DNA of 64,000 nt, from assembly GCA_030323305.1 (NCBI GenBank), contig CP106741.1, positions 2,577,501 through 2,641,500 of the forward strand, in the 5' to 3' direction. Below, in pieces: positions 11,101 to 19,220 of this stretch. A program made the translations under genes and the position numbers. Within the stretch, counting starts at the first letter, position 1; every line of letters begins with the position of its first letter. The notes beneath the pieces were generated by a model, which was given only the letters and a program-made list of their open reading frames with translations, was not told the DNA's origin and ran no database searches. The stretch is from Paenibacillus sp. CC-CFT747 (GTDB lineage Bacteria > Bacillota > Bacilli > Paenibacillales > NBRC-103111).

Positions 11101-12699
11101 CTGTCCGTAGAGAACCGGACGAGGGCCGACGACAACGCGGGTGGAGAAGTGCTCCATCTCGCGGTCGCGGTCGATGGCCGGGTTGGTGACCACCGCTACG
11201 CTTTCCTTGATGAAATCGGGAATGTTCTGGCGCTCCCAGTTGATGGCCGCATGCGGACCGTCATGACCGAGGGAGCGGATCGGCTCGGCGCCGGTCTCGG
11301 ACATCGACTCGATCTGCTGGATGCCTTCGCGGTCCCAGCCGTTTGCGCTGTACAGCGCATCATTCACTTGAAGCACTTCGTTCGCAGAGGCAGTGATGCC
11401 GGATTCCACGGAGCCGAGGTATTTGCGCATGCCGCTGAAATCCACGCGCTTGCTTACGCGCTCATGCACAAGCGACTGAACAGTTGTATACGGAAGCACT
11501 TGAACGTATTCTCCCGGAGTCAGCACGACGCCGACTTTCTCGCCCGGAGCGATCGGCTTCGGCTCGGCGATCATCTCGCCGACCGTTACGACGCCTTGCT
11601 CGGAGGAGAAGTACAGGGAGTTCTCCGTTTCCACCATCCATACCGGACGAAGGCCCAGTGCGTCCACACTGAAGATACACTCGTTGCCGTAGCGGGACAC
11701 GATCCCGGCCGGACCTTGGGCATAGTGGCCCCAGATTTGGCGGAAGTACACGTACATATCCTGAAGCTCTCCGCGGAACAGCTTCATTTCGTTGTGAATC
11801 GGAGGGAAGACCACTTCCATCGCTTCAAACAGGCTCATGCCGGAGCGGTGAATGAACGTCTCGATCGTCCGGTTCATGTCCTGCGAGTCGCTGCCGCCGT
11901 CTACGAGCGGAACGCCGACCATGTCGGCCTCGAGGCGGAGCTTCTTGACCGTGTTGATTTCCCCGTTATGGCCGAGAAGCGAGAACGGCTGAACCCGGAA
12001 GAAGCTGGAGAGCGTATTCGTCGAATAGCGGTTATGGCCGATCGTTACCTGGGCGGCGAACAACGGATCCCGTGTGTCGTTGAAGTAGAGCGGCAAAATG
12101 CTGGCGGCTCCCATCACCTTGTAGGCAGCGGTCGTATTGCTGAGCGTTGCGACGTGCACGGTGAACCGGGCTTCGATCGCCACATGAAGCTCAAACAAAT
12201 GATCGGCCGTGTTCACGCCTTCCTTCTCGCAGAGAGCGGCGACCTGCCAGAAAACGGGCTCATCGTTAAGACCGTTCGGTCCGAGAACGGAGTTGTCGAC
12301 CTGGTTCTCCTGCTCCGTCACAATGCGAACGCCGTGCTCCCGGAACATTTCGCGGATGGAGGCCTGCATGTCGGCGGCGGAGACAGCCAGCTTGCGAGGT
12401 ACGAAGATGTGGGCGATGGAGAAACGCTCATCATAAGCCAGCTTCCCGTCCAAACCGGCGTCCTGCAGCTTCTTTTCCCAGAGCGCGCGGGGGATGTCGG
12501 TCAGAATTCCGCAGCCGTCGCCTTCTCCATTGATAAAACCCGAACGATGTTCCAATTTAACAAGGGCATCAATCGTCTTTTGTATGTTATCCCTGGAAGG
12601 GTGGCCGTTTTTCTCGATAATGCATACAATTCCACAGCTGTCATGTTCGGTTTCTAGCAGATTGCGGAAGCGGCCTTCGTTGATCATGGCTTGGTTCAT
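8161..12699 (-). CDS. gltB: Glutamate synthase large subunit
   Basis: Makes two glutamates from glutamine and 2-oxoglutarate. Domain order: a class II glutamine amidotransferase whose catalytic Cys follows a short propeptide (TEHDSCGIVCII); a central domain; the FMN-binding synthase barrel with PGEGGHLPGSKVT; the 3Fe-4S cysteines in GCTTCRGCHLDTCHVGIATQ; and the C-terminal GXGXG beta-helix (SVGKSFGYGAQRG). About 1512 residues, intact, typical. The ATG at 12699 is the best methionine before the mature Cys, but the Shine-Dalgarno sequences GGAGG at 12723-12733 are 24-30 bases upstream with a palindrome between. An in-frame CTG at 12714 is only eight bases from one of them, so the start is not settled. 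No small subunit (gltD) is adjacent. Confidence 0.95.
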   Translation of the reverse strand: MNQAMINEGRFRNLLETEHDSCGIVCIIEKNGHPSRDNIQKTIDALVKLEHRSGFINGEGDGCGILTDIPRALWEKKLQDAGLDGKLAYDERFSIAHIFVPRKLAVSAADMQASIREMFREHGVRIVTEQENQVDNSVLGPNGLNDEPVFWQVAALCEKEGVNTADHLFELHVAIEARFTVHVATLSNTTAAYKVMGAASILPLYFNDTRDPLFAAQVTIGHNRYSTNTLSSFFRVQPFSLLGHNGEINTVKKLRLEADMVGVPLVDGGSDSQDMNRTIETFIHRSGMSLFEAMEVVFPPIHNEMKLFRGELQDMYVYFRQIWGHYAQGPAGIVSRYGNECIFSVDALGLRPVWMVETENSLYFSSEQGVVTVGEMIAEPKPIAPGEKVGVVLTPGEYVQVLPYTTVQSLVHERVSKRVDFSGMRKYLGSVESGITASANEVLQVNDALYSANGWDREGIQQIESMSETGAEPIRSLGHDGPHAAINWERQNIPDFIKESVAVVTNPAIDRDREMEHFSTRVVVGPRPVLYGQPDNRLRIELLAPLVLESLNGVDSDKDLNQLSYEQLLAAFRAQGENAVAVLSATFARGTSIQDGLNELAAQAVEAVKNGAMLVVLDDSEAHRNDRLWLDPHLAVSKVDIALREHKLGHGDNLRRQTSLVLRSAAVRNLHDIAVACGLGADVISPYLLFATAAAKSGAPAAKKVYTALNKGLEKVISTIGTHELRGYTRFFSSIGLNPEVAEVLDIVNYLGSDKAGTGFAKLEADAEKRYEDFTNPKAKAARNFHFFQRMWKALGEAASGAAPYSDYRDKLREEEKRNPISIRHVADFNYEKALEGRQPLNPSDVSIGIGGHDLPMLISSMSFGSQNETAFRAYAEAGERLNMVTMNGEGGEIKDMLGRYRRTRGAQVASGRFGVNAELANAVAFLEIKIGQGAKPGEGGHLPGSKVTAKIAAARNATIGSDLISPSNNHDIYSIEDLAQIISELKEASGRKAKVIVKIPVVPGIGTIAVGVAKAGADVITLSGFDGGTGAARIHSITHVGLPTEIGTKLAHVALIEAGLRHRVELWSDGGLKSGADVVKMLMLGANRCGFGSIAMQAIGCTTCRGCHLDTCHVGIATQIDSMEEAEEKGLRRFVPREYDLAVNSLVRLFGAIGEEVREIVAALGFKNAQDLVGRSDLLQQVSCLDQIDLSEILRPAPLQFINIGESLDEAAVASSDIQVAAGAEGQAFFPESLSFATPVERTWSKVTGETRIIGSRYSSHRVRSSQDNDKLPAISLRLTDGSVPGNGLGAFNANGVNITVDGGAEDGVGKMSNGGKVAILKSPGKHKELINGSVGKSFGYGAQRGLFLIQGSADTRACIRFSGADVVFGGEITTPIQDELGAIASRANLKGFAFEYMTNGRAVVLGDPGPWICAGMTGGVIYQRLNPEMGFDIAAIERRIAKGAKVKIEQVGSQSIKDLNELLGAYRNELAASGQSEAAASVDKLLADLPTHFVRIAPVGLQADQSVATE

Positions 12700-12735
12700 A
12701 GTAGTACAGGTCAGGTTCCTGACCTCCACCTCCCG
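12700..12735 (-). promoter_or_regulatory. gltB translation-initiation region with palindrome between Shine-Dalgarno and ATG
   Basis: On the minus strand two GGAGG motifs (12733-12729 and 12727-12723) are followed by the 18-base palindrome AGGTCAGGAACCTGACCT (12725-12708), eight bases, then ATG. A folded hairpin would bring the upstream GGAGG to a normal distance from the ATG; the same sequence could be a protein operator. Confidence 0.5.
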
Positions 12736-12958
12736 TTTATAAAATGAATAAAAATTCAAAATAACTGTATAAAACCAGTTGTCACATCTGGGCATAGCCG
12801 GGCTGGTGCGGCATGTCGTCTTAGGGGAGTAAGACTCGAAAGAAGGAAGGTTTACCCGGTGAAGGGATAAAAAAGGGGATTCTCTCTTAATCTATAGGTA
12901 TAAACAGAATAACACGAATATTGGCATCTAACAATACTTCCTTGTCGTTTTCAATAAA

Positions 12959-12972
12959 TGTAAGCGCTGTCT
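12959..12972. promoter_or_regulatory. Candidate CcpA (cre) site upstream of gltB
   Basis: TGTAAGCGCTGTCT matches the catabolite-responsive element TGAAAGCGCTTTCA at 11 of 14 positions including the central AAGCGCT. It lies about 260 bases before the gltB start in the only long intergenic gap of this region. AT-rich sequence between it and the gene offers several possible -35/-10 pairs; none stands out. Confidence 0.4.
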
Positions 12973-13029
12973 ATATTGCATAATGGTGAATAAAGGAAAT
13001 GGATGGGGAGGAGCCTGCGTCAAAAGCGA

Positions 13030-13062
13030 ACGAACCCCTTCCGAATGACGGAAAAGGTTCGT
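13030..13062 (-). terminator. hemL terminator
   Basis: On the minus strand GAACCTTTTCCG and CGGAAGGGGTTC pair over 12 positions (two G-U) with a five-base loop, followed by CGCTTTTG. It lies about 100 bases past the hemL stop. Confidence 0.65.
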
Positions 13063-13162
13063 CTTTGGCAGCTTTTCAGAAGAAAGGCCGGTTCCTGCCA
13101 TACCGTGATCAGGCACGGGAACCATAGCCGCAGAAGGGGCGTACGGAGCCGGAATAAATGGC

Positions 13163-14493
13163 TCAGCCGCGCTTCGCCATCTCGGCGAAGGCCCGCTCCG
13201 CGGCGGCCAGCGTGGCGGCCGTATCGTCCTCCGTATGAGCCGTGGTCAGGAACCACGCCTCATACTTGGACGGGGCGAGGCAGACGCCCTGCTCGAGCAT
13301 CAACCGGAAGAATTGCGCGAAGCGTTCTCCATCCGTATCCTGCGCCTCGTCATAATTCGTGACGGGGTGATCGCAGAAATGGGTGGAGAACGCGCCGCCG
13401 ATCCGGTTGACGGTCAGGGCGATGCCGTGCCGCCGCGCCGCCGCGGAGAGGCTGTCGGCGAGAGCCGCCGCCAGCGTCTCGAGCCGGGCGTAGGTCCCCG
13501 GCTCGCGGAGCGCCTGCAGGCAGGCGATGCCCGCGGCGATGGAGGCGGGGTTGCCCGCCATCGTCCCGGCCTGGTAGGCCGGACCGAGGGAGCCACCTGC
13601 TCCATGATCTCGCGGCGCCCGCCGTAGGCGCCGATCGGCAGCCCGCCGCCGATGATCTTGCCGAGCGCCGTCAGGTCGGGTTGGACAGAGTCCCACCCGC
13701 CCGGTGTCTCCAACGGCAGCCCGGCGTAGGTCTGGGCGGAGCCGTAATGGAAGCGGAAGGCCGTGATCACCTCGTCGTAGATGACGAGCGCACCATGGGC
13801 CCGCGCCAGCCGGCACAGCCCTTCGAGGAAGCCGGGATTGGGCATCACCATGCCGAAGTTGCCGACGATCGGCTCGACCATCACCGCGGCCGTTTCTCCG
13901 CCCCAGACGGCAAGAGCTTCTTCGAGCGCCGCCAGGTCGTTAAACGGCACGGTGATGACCTCGCTCGCCAGGCTGAGCGGGATGCCGGCGCTGTCCGGAA
14001 TGCCGAGCGTGGACGGCCCGGAGCCCGCGGCCACCAGGACGAGATCGGAGTGGCCGTGATAGCAGCCGGCGAACTTGATGATCTTGGCCCGCCCCGTGTA
14101 AGCGCGCGCGACCCGGATCGTGGACATGACGGCTTCTGTTCCCGAGTTGACGAAACGCACCTTATCCAGAGAAGGGATGGCCTCCTTCAGCATTCGGGCG
14201 AAGTCGATCTCGAGCTCGGTCGGCGTGCCGTAGAGGGTGCCGTTGGCCGCCGCCCGCGTGATGGCCTCGGTCACATGAGGGTGGGCATGGCCGAGAATGA
14301 TGGGCCCGTAAGCGGCCAGGTAATCGATATAGCGGTTTCCGTCGACATCCCAGAAATAGGCCCCGTTGGCCTTTTGCATGAAGACAGGGGCGCCGCCGCC
14401 TACCGCTTTAAAGGACCGGGAAGGGGAATTGACTCCTCCTACTATATGCTGAAGGGCTTGCTCGTACAGCTCGTTGGATCGGGTTCGGTTCAT
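13163..14493 (-). CDS. hemL: Glutamate-1-semialdehyde 2,1-aminomutase (one frameshift)
   Basis: PLP enzyme forming 5-aminolevulinate from glutamate-1-semialdehyde in the C5 haem pathway. Signatures: [77 protein letters not shown], the PLP lysine in [19 protein letters not shown], and QAGTMAGNP after the break. ATG at 14493 follows AGGAGG with nine-base spacing. The frame breaks at the GGG of 13588-13590; one more C on the coding strand gives [13 protein letters not shown], and the protein is then about 443 residues. Haem synthesis makes true loss unlikely. It stands alone here, away from hemAXCDB. Base composition is noticeably GC-richer than gltB. Confidence 0.9.
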
Positions 14494-14535
14494 TAGGGTT
14501 AGCCTCCTGATAAGGGATAATGGCGCACAGCGCAT

Positions 14536-14566
14536 AAAAGAAGCCCGGCAGCATGGCCGGGCTTCG
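14536..14566 (-). terminator. Terminator of the LCP gene
   Basis: GAAGCCCGGC (14540-14549) and GCCGGGCTTC (14556-14565) form a perfect 10-bp stem with a six-base loop; on the minus strand TTTT follows. It lies between the LCP gene stop (14610) and the hemL start. Confidence 0.85.
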
Positions 14567-14609
14567 GGACAAGGCAAGAACCCTGCCTGTATTCTCGTTT
14601 CCGTCTTCC

Positions 14610-15647
14610 TTACCGGCGGGAAGTCAGCTCGGAAGCTTCCTGCTGCTTCCGGTGGCTGGCCGAGGTAGGGGAGGGCGACGGGGAAGCGGAAGGATCAATG
14701 CCCTCCAGCTTGTTCTGGATAAAGGTCTTCAATTTATCCGGCTTCACGGAAATGACTGACGCTCCGCCTACCGTTCTCTCCTCCAGCAGTTCCATGGGCG
14801 GAAGCTGCTGCGAGTCGATGCCTTGGCCTTTGGCTTCCATGCCGAGAGAAGCGAGCTTCATCATATCGCTGACCGGAAGGTTGGTATCGATGTAAGGATC
14901 GACGGCCTGCAGAACTTTCGGGAATTTCAGGATGTTCGAGGTGGTCTGCATCTTCTCGGCCACGGCGGTCAGGAATTTGCGCTGACGTTCCGTCCTTGTG
15001 AAATCGGAGGTGGCGTCATGACGGAAGCGGACGTACTGCAGAGCCGTTTTGCCGTCTAGATGCTGGTAGCCCTTCTTCAGGTTAATGTCGAATTCATGAC
15101 CGTCCCAGGCATCGCTGTATTTCATATCCTTCTCTACATCGAGGTCGATGCCGCCGATAGCGTCCACGAGAGCCATGAAGCCTTGGAAGTCCGTATAGAC
15201 ATAGTATTGAATAGGAAGTCCGGTAAAATCGGAAACGGTCTTCATGGCCAGGCTGGCTCCGCCGTAGGCGAGAGCGGCGTTGATCTTATCACTGCCGTAC
15301 CCCGGGATCTTCACGTAGGTATCTCTAAGAATGGAGAAGAGAGTGGCCTTCTTCGTAACGGGATCGATGGATGCGATCATAATGGAATCCGAGCGCGGAG
15401 GCTCGCTGTTCTTCTTGCCGCGGGAATCTCCTCCGAGCAGCAAAATGTTCACCCGGTTCTTGCCCTCCCACTTGGGCGGCTCTTCCTGGCTTATGGGGGT
15501 GGCGTGATTCGGATTGGTAAAAATCGAATCCTTTCCTTCTTTGCTCAGTCCGTTCAAGGAATTGTATATGGATAGACCGTAATAGCCTCCGTATCCGAGC
15601 ACACACAGACAAAGGGTCAGCATGACCCATTTAAAGAATCGGCGCAT
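14610..15647 (-). CDS. LytR-CpsA-Psr (LCP) family cell-wall glycopolymer ligase
   Basis: Membrane-anchored enzyme family that transfers undecaprenyl-linked polymers such as teichoic acids to peptidoglycan. One N-terminal membrane segment (residues about 6-26: [20 protein letters not shown]) is followed by an extracellular LCP domain: [54 protein letters not shown], and [20 protein letters not shown] with the conserved arginines. The C-terminal tail is Ser/Pro-rich. 345 residues, intact. ATG at 15647 has GAGGAG 12 bases upstream. It is divergent from the ABC exporter operon; the 186-base gap holds a TATAAT at 15765-15770 on the plus strand. Confidence 0.92.
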   Translation of the reverse strand: MRRFFKWVMLTLCLCVLGYGGYYGLSIYNSLNGLSKEGKDSIFTNPNHATPISQEEPPKWEGKNRVNILLLGGDSRGKKNSEPPRSDSIMIASIDPVTKKATLFSILRDTYVKIPGYGSDKINAALAYGGASLAMKTVSDFTGLPIQYYVYTDFQGFMALVDAIGGIDLDVEKDMKYSDAWDGHEFDINLKKGYQHLDGKTALQYVRFRHDATSDFTRTERQRKFLTAVAEKMQTTSNILKFPKVLQAVDPYIDTNLPVSDMMKLASLGMEAKGQGIDSQQLPPMELLEERTVGGASVISVKPDKLKTFIQNKLEGIDPSASPSPSPTSASHRKQQEASELTSRR

Positions 15648-15833
15648 ATAAAACTGGCTCCTCTCCTGGATTTGGCGCGTTTTACTCGTCCGTTATTTGA
15701 TGTATCATATTGTATAGTATTTTATAACCTTTATTCCCTTCGACAAAACTTGTCATTTAGTCATTATAATGGGTTTCTTGCAGGGTTAGCAAGGAAAACC
15801 GAAGGCCAATTTCTGACACGGGAGGAAAATTGA

Positions 15834-16936
15834 TTGAACGCCATAGAAGTAAGCCGCCTCCGCAAGGAATTCAAAGTCCAGCGCAACCGGGAAGGAGTTA
15901 AGGGAGCGCTGCAGGATTTATTCCGCAGGGAGTATCGTCACGTGACAGCGGTAAACGACATCAGCTTCACCATTCCCCAAGGGGAAATTTGCGGATATAT
16001 AGGAGAGAACGGGGCAGGAAAATCGACAACGATCAAAATGCTTACGGGCATTCTCGTTCCGACATCGGGGGACATTCGCGTTAACGGATTCATTCCTTAT
16101 AAAGAAAGAGAAAAATTCGTCCGCGGCATAGGCGTCGTGTTCGGCCAGCGGAGCCAGCTATGGTGGGACATTGGGGTCATCGAATCGTTCCAGCTGCTGC
16201 GCAAGGTGTACCGGGTTGGCGCCGAGGATTACCGGCAGCGCTTAAACGAGCTCGTCGAGCGTCTTAACCTGGGGGATTTGCTGAACCGGCCCGTCCGCAA
16301 GCTTAGCCTGGGACAGAGAATGCGCTGCGAGCTGGCCGCTTCCTGCTCCATAATCCGGCCATCGTCTTCCTGGACGAGCCTACGGTCGGACTGGACATTG
16401 TGGTCAAGACGGAGATCCGGGAGTTTCTGAAGGACTTGAACCGGCGGTACGGCACGACCATTCTGCTCACGACGCATGATCTTCAGGATATTGAAGCCCT
16501 TTGTTCGCGCGTAATCATGCTCGACGACGGGAAGATTATCTATGACGGGGGGCTGGAGGAGCTTAAAAACCGCTGGGGACAGGGCAAGGAAGTCATATTT
16601 CGGTTTCCCGAGGCCGTTGCCCTCGATAACCTGGAACGGCTGACCGAAGGGCTCCGGGTTCAATGGACGATGGAGAACAGTTACACGGCCAAGGTGTGGG
16701 TTCCGGCCGAGCATGCGGGAATATCGGATGTTCTCGCCAGGGTAGTCGGGGTGATGGACATTGCCGACATTCAGATTATTGAAACGAACACCGACGACAT
16801 TGTCCGGGAAATTTATAAATCGGGCTCGGCCTCCTATAACCGGTCGTCCCGGGGGCTGGAATTGTCTCCGCGAAGGGATGAAGGGGAGGGCTCGAGAGAG
16901 CTTCAGACGGCCGGGAAGGGCGGGTCCAAGTCATGA
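15834..16936 (+). CDS. ABC-2 type exporter ATP-binding protein (one frameshift)
   Basis: ATPase of an exporter whose two permeases follow. Motifs in order: an N-terminal extension typical of this subfamily, Walker A GYIGENGAGKSTTIKML, Q-loop VFGQRSQLWWD, signature KLSLGQRMRCELAA, Walker B IVFLDEPTVGLD, and the switch TTHDLQDIEALC. Start is TTG at 15834 with GGAGG eight bases upstream. The frame breaks near 16342 in GCTTCCTGC; one extra C gives AASLLHNPAIVFLDEP and a 367-residue protein. The stop overlaps the next start (ATGA at 16933), implying translational coupling. The substrate cannot be inferred. Confidence 0.88.
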
Positions 16937-17726
16937 CGGGCGCCTATCTCGAGCTGATCCGGATGCGGTTTCTCATGATGCTTGCCTACCGGGTCAATTA
17001 TTACAGCGGCATTCTCATTTATGTGCTCAACATTGGAGCGCAGTATTTTCTATGGAAGGCGATCTATCAGGATAACGGGACGCTCGCCGGGCTCGACATG
17101 ACGCAGATGACGACCTACGTGGCGGTTTCGTGGATGGCCCGTGCGTTCTACTTCAACAACCTGGACCGGGAAATCGCGGGCGAGATCAAGGACGGGAGCG
17201 TGGCGATTCAGTTCATCCGGCCTTATCAGTACTTGCTCGTCAAGGTGATGCAGGGAATGGGGAAGGCATTTTCCGCCTGCTGCTGTTCTCCATTCCGGGG
17301 ATGATCGCCGCCTGTTTGATCTTTCCGGTGAAGCTGCCGGCAAATCCGGGAACCTGGCTCATTTTTCTGCTGATGCTTGGTATGGCCTTCCTCATCAACT
17401 CCCAGATCAACATTCTGACCGGGCTCTTTGCCTTCTTCGTGGAGAACAATGAAGGCATGATGCGGATGAAGCGGGTGGCGGTCGACCTGTTCTCGGGGCT
17501 GATCATTCCGGTGACGTTCTTCCCGGGTTGGGCGGAGACGCTGCTTCGGCTGCTTCCCTTTCAGGCGATCACCTATCTGCCGGGGGCCGTGTTTACGGGG
17601 AAAGTGACCGGCGGCTCAGTCGGCGGGGTGCTCGGGGTCCAGCTGTTCTGGTTCCTGGCCCTTCTCATTCCGATCTATGCCATGTGGCGGCGGGCCCGCT
17701 ACCGGCTGTTCGTACAGGGAGGGTAA
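16933..17726 (+). CDS. ABC-2 type permease, first subunit (one frameshift)
   Basis: Integral membrane protein, about six hydrophobic segments, of the ABC-2 permease group that pairs with the preceding ATPase (for example LMMLAYRVNYYSGILIYVLN, then LIFLLMLGMAFLINSQINIL). The start overlaps the ATPase stop. At 17256-17259 an ATGGGGAAGG run should have five G; with it the frame continues MQGMGEGIFRLLLFSIPGM to the stop at 17726 (264 residues). The uncorrected frame ends at 17304 after CCCSPFRG. Confidence 0.82.
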
Positions 17727-17730
17727 GGCG

Positions 17731-18516
17731 ATGTTCTATGCGGCTTTGTTTACGGATTATATGAAGAATTACGTCAAAACCAAGCTCACCTACCGGGCTG
17801 ATTTCTGGGTTGAGGTGCTGTCGGACCTGCTGTTTCAAGGGATCAATCTCCTGTTTATTACAGTTGTATTCCTCCATACTCCAGTGCTGGGAGGGTGGAC
17901 ACAGGCTGAGGTGCTCTTCATTTACGGGTATTTTATGGTGCCGTACGGCATCTTCAGCTGCTTCTTCAACCTGTGGGGCTTCTCAGAGCGCTACATCGTC
18001 AAAGGGGAGCTCGACCGGGTACTGACACGCCCGGCGCATAATCTCGCCCAGCTTATTCTTGAGAACATGGATCCTCCGGCCCTTGCGGGCTCCATAGTCG
18101 GTCTTGTCATCATGGGATCGGCTTGGCACTCCGCCGGGATGGAGTTCGTCTGGTACGATCCGTTTGTGTTTGTGCTGCTGACGTTGGGCTCCGTTCTGAT
18201 TTACGGAGGCATCTATTTGATTTTTACCGCCATCTCGTTCTATATCGATGCGCCGACAGGAATCCTTCCGCTGATCTGGAACCTGCAGAACTACGGTCGT
18301 TACCCGGTGACCATCTACAACCGCCTGCTAACGGCCCTGCTCACCTGGGTGCTGCCGTTTGCCTTTGTCGGCTTCTACCCGGCGGCCTACTTCCTCGATA
18401 AGACGAACTGGGGCACCATGGCGCTGCTGACGCCGGCCGTCGGCGCAGGCTTTGCGGGGGCCGGATTGCTGTTCTGGAATTACGGCATCCGCCGCTACCG
18501 GGGAGCGGGATCGTAA
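17731..18516 (+). CDS. ABC-2 type permease, second subunit
   Basis: Intact 261-residue membrane protein with about six transmembrane segments (LLFQGINLLFITVVFLHTPV, then VFVLLTLGSVLIYGGIYLIF). ATG at 17731 follows GGGAGGG and lies four bases after the previous stop. With the two upstream genes it forms a complete heteromeric exporter of the ABC-2 membrane 6 type. No specificity gene is adjacent. Confidence 0.85.
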   Translation: MFYAALFTDYMKNYVKTKLTYRADFWVEVLSDLLFQGINLLFITVVFLHTPVLGGWTQAEVLFIYGYFMVPYGIFSCFFNLWGFSERYIVKGELDRVLTRPAHNLAQLILENMDPPALAGSIVGLVIMGSAWHSAGMEFVWYDPFVFVLLTLGSVLIYGGIYLIFTAISFYIDAPTGILPLIWNLQNYGRYPVTIYNRLLTALLTWVLPFAFVGFYPAAYFLDKTNWGTMALLTPAVGAGFAGAGLLFWNYGIRRYRGAGS

Positions 18517-18680
18517 AGAAGGGAAAGCCGGACGCCGCTTGCATGATAAGGCTTTCAACCAAGAGTTGACAGGAGTCCACAGAGAGAGCAGAATAAAAGG
18601 AAATATGGAAAATCGCGGGAACTGGACAATATAAGGCAGAATTGCAAAACCTTGTTTCTTAGACAACAGGAGGGAACGTC

Positions 18681-19156
18681 ATGACGAACGCCCAGCATCT
18701 GCAAGAGGGGCAACCCATTCCGGACTTCAAGCTGCAAGCGTCCAACGGAAAATCGGTCTCCTTGAAGATTTCAGGGGAAAGAAGCTCGTGATTTACTTTT
18801 ATCCGGCGGATATGACGCCGACGTGTACGCAGGAATCGTGTGATTTCCGCGATCTTACTCCGCAAATCCGCAAGGCGGGCGCCGAAATTATCGGCATCAG
18901 CCCCGACGATTTGAAGTCCCATGGAAGATTTATCGAGAAGCATCAGCTGCCTTTTCTTCTGCTATCCGATCCGGAGCACCGCGTATGCGAGAGCTTTGGG
19001 GTCTGGCAGTTGAAGAAGATGTTCGGAAGAGAGTATATGGGGGTGGAGCGCTCCACCTTTCTTGTCGACGGGGAAGGGAAGCTGATCAAGGCCTGGCGCA
19101 AGGTAAAGGTGAAGAACCATGCCCAGGACGTGCTGGATGCCGTGCACGGATCGTAA
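18681..19156 (+). CDS. Peroxiredoxin, Bcp/AhpC type (one frameshift)
   Basis: Thiol peroxidase reducing H2O2 and organic peroxides. The peroxidatic Cys lies in PADMTPTCTQESCDFRDL with a second Cys four residues later (atypical two-Cys Bcp arrangement), followed by GAEIIGISPDD and a conserved STFLVDGEGK. ATG at 18681 follows AGGAGGG. The frame breaks near 18765: TTGAAGATTT should be TTGGAAGATTT, giving SLEDFRGKKLVIYFYP. The repaired length is 158 residues, usual for Bcp. Confidence 0.87.
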
Positions 19157-19220
19157 GATCCGGACGGGCTGTGGACTCGATACAGACGGCATAAGGCAAG
19201 GATACGGGGGATGGTCGGGC

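Noticed and set aside
8914..12657. Two very long open frames (about 600 codons each) on the plus strand opposite gltB, and a similar one opposite purL (41731-43812)
   Set aside because: They mirror the codon structure of a conserved gene on the other strand, have no ribosome binding sites or recognisable motifs, and such antisense frames are common in GC-rich DNA.
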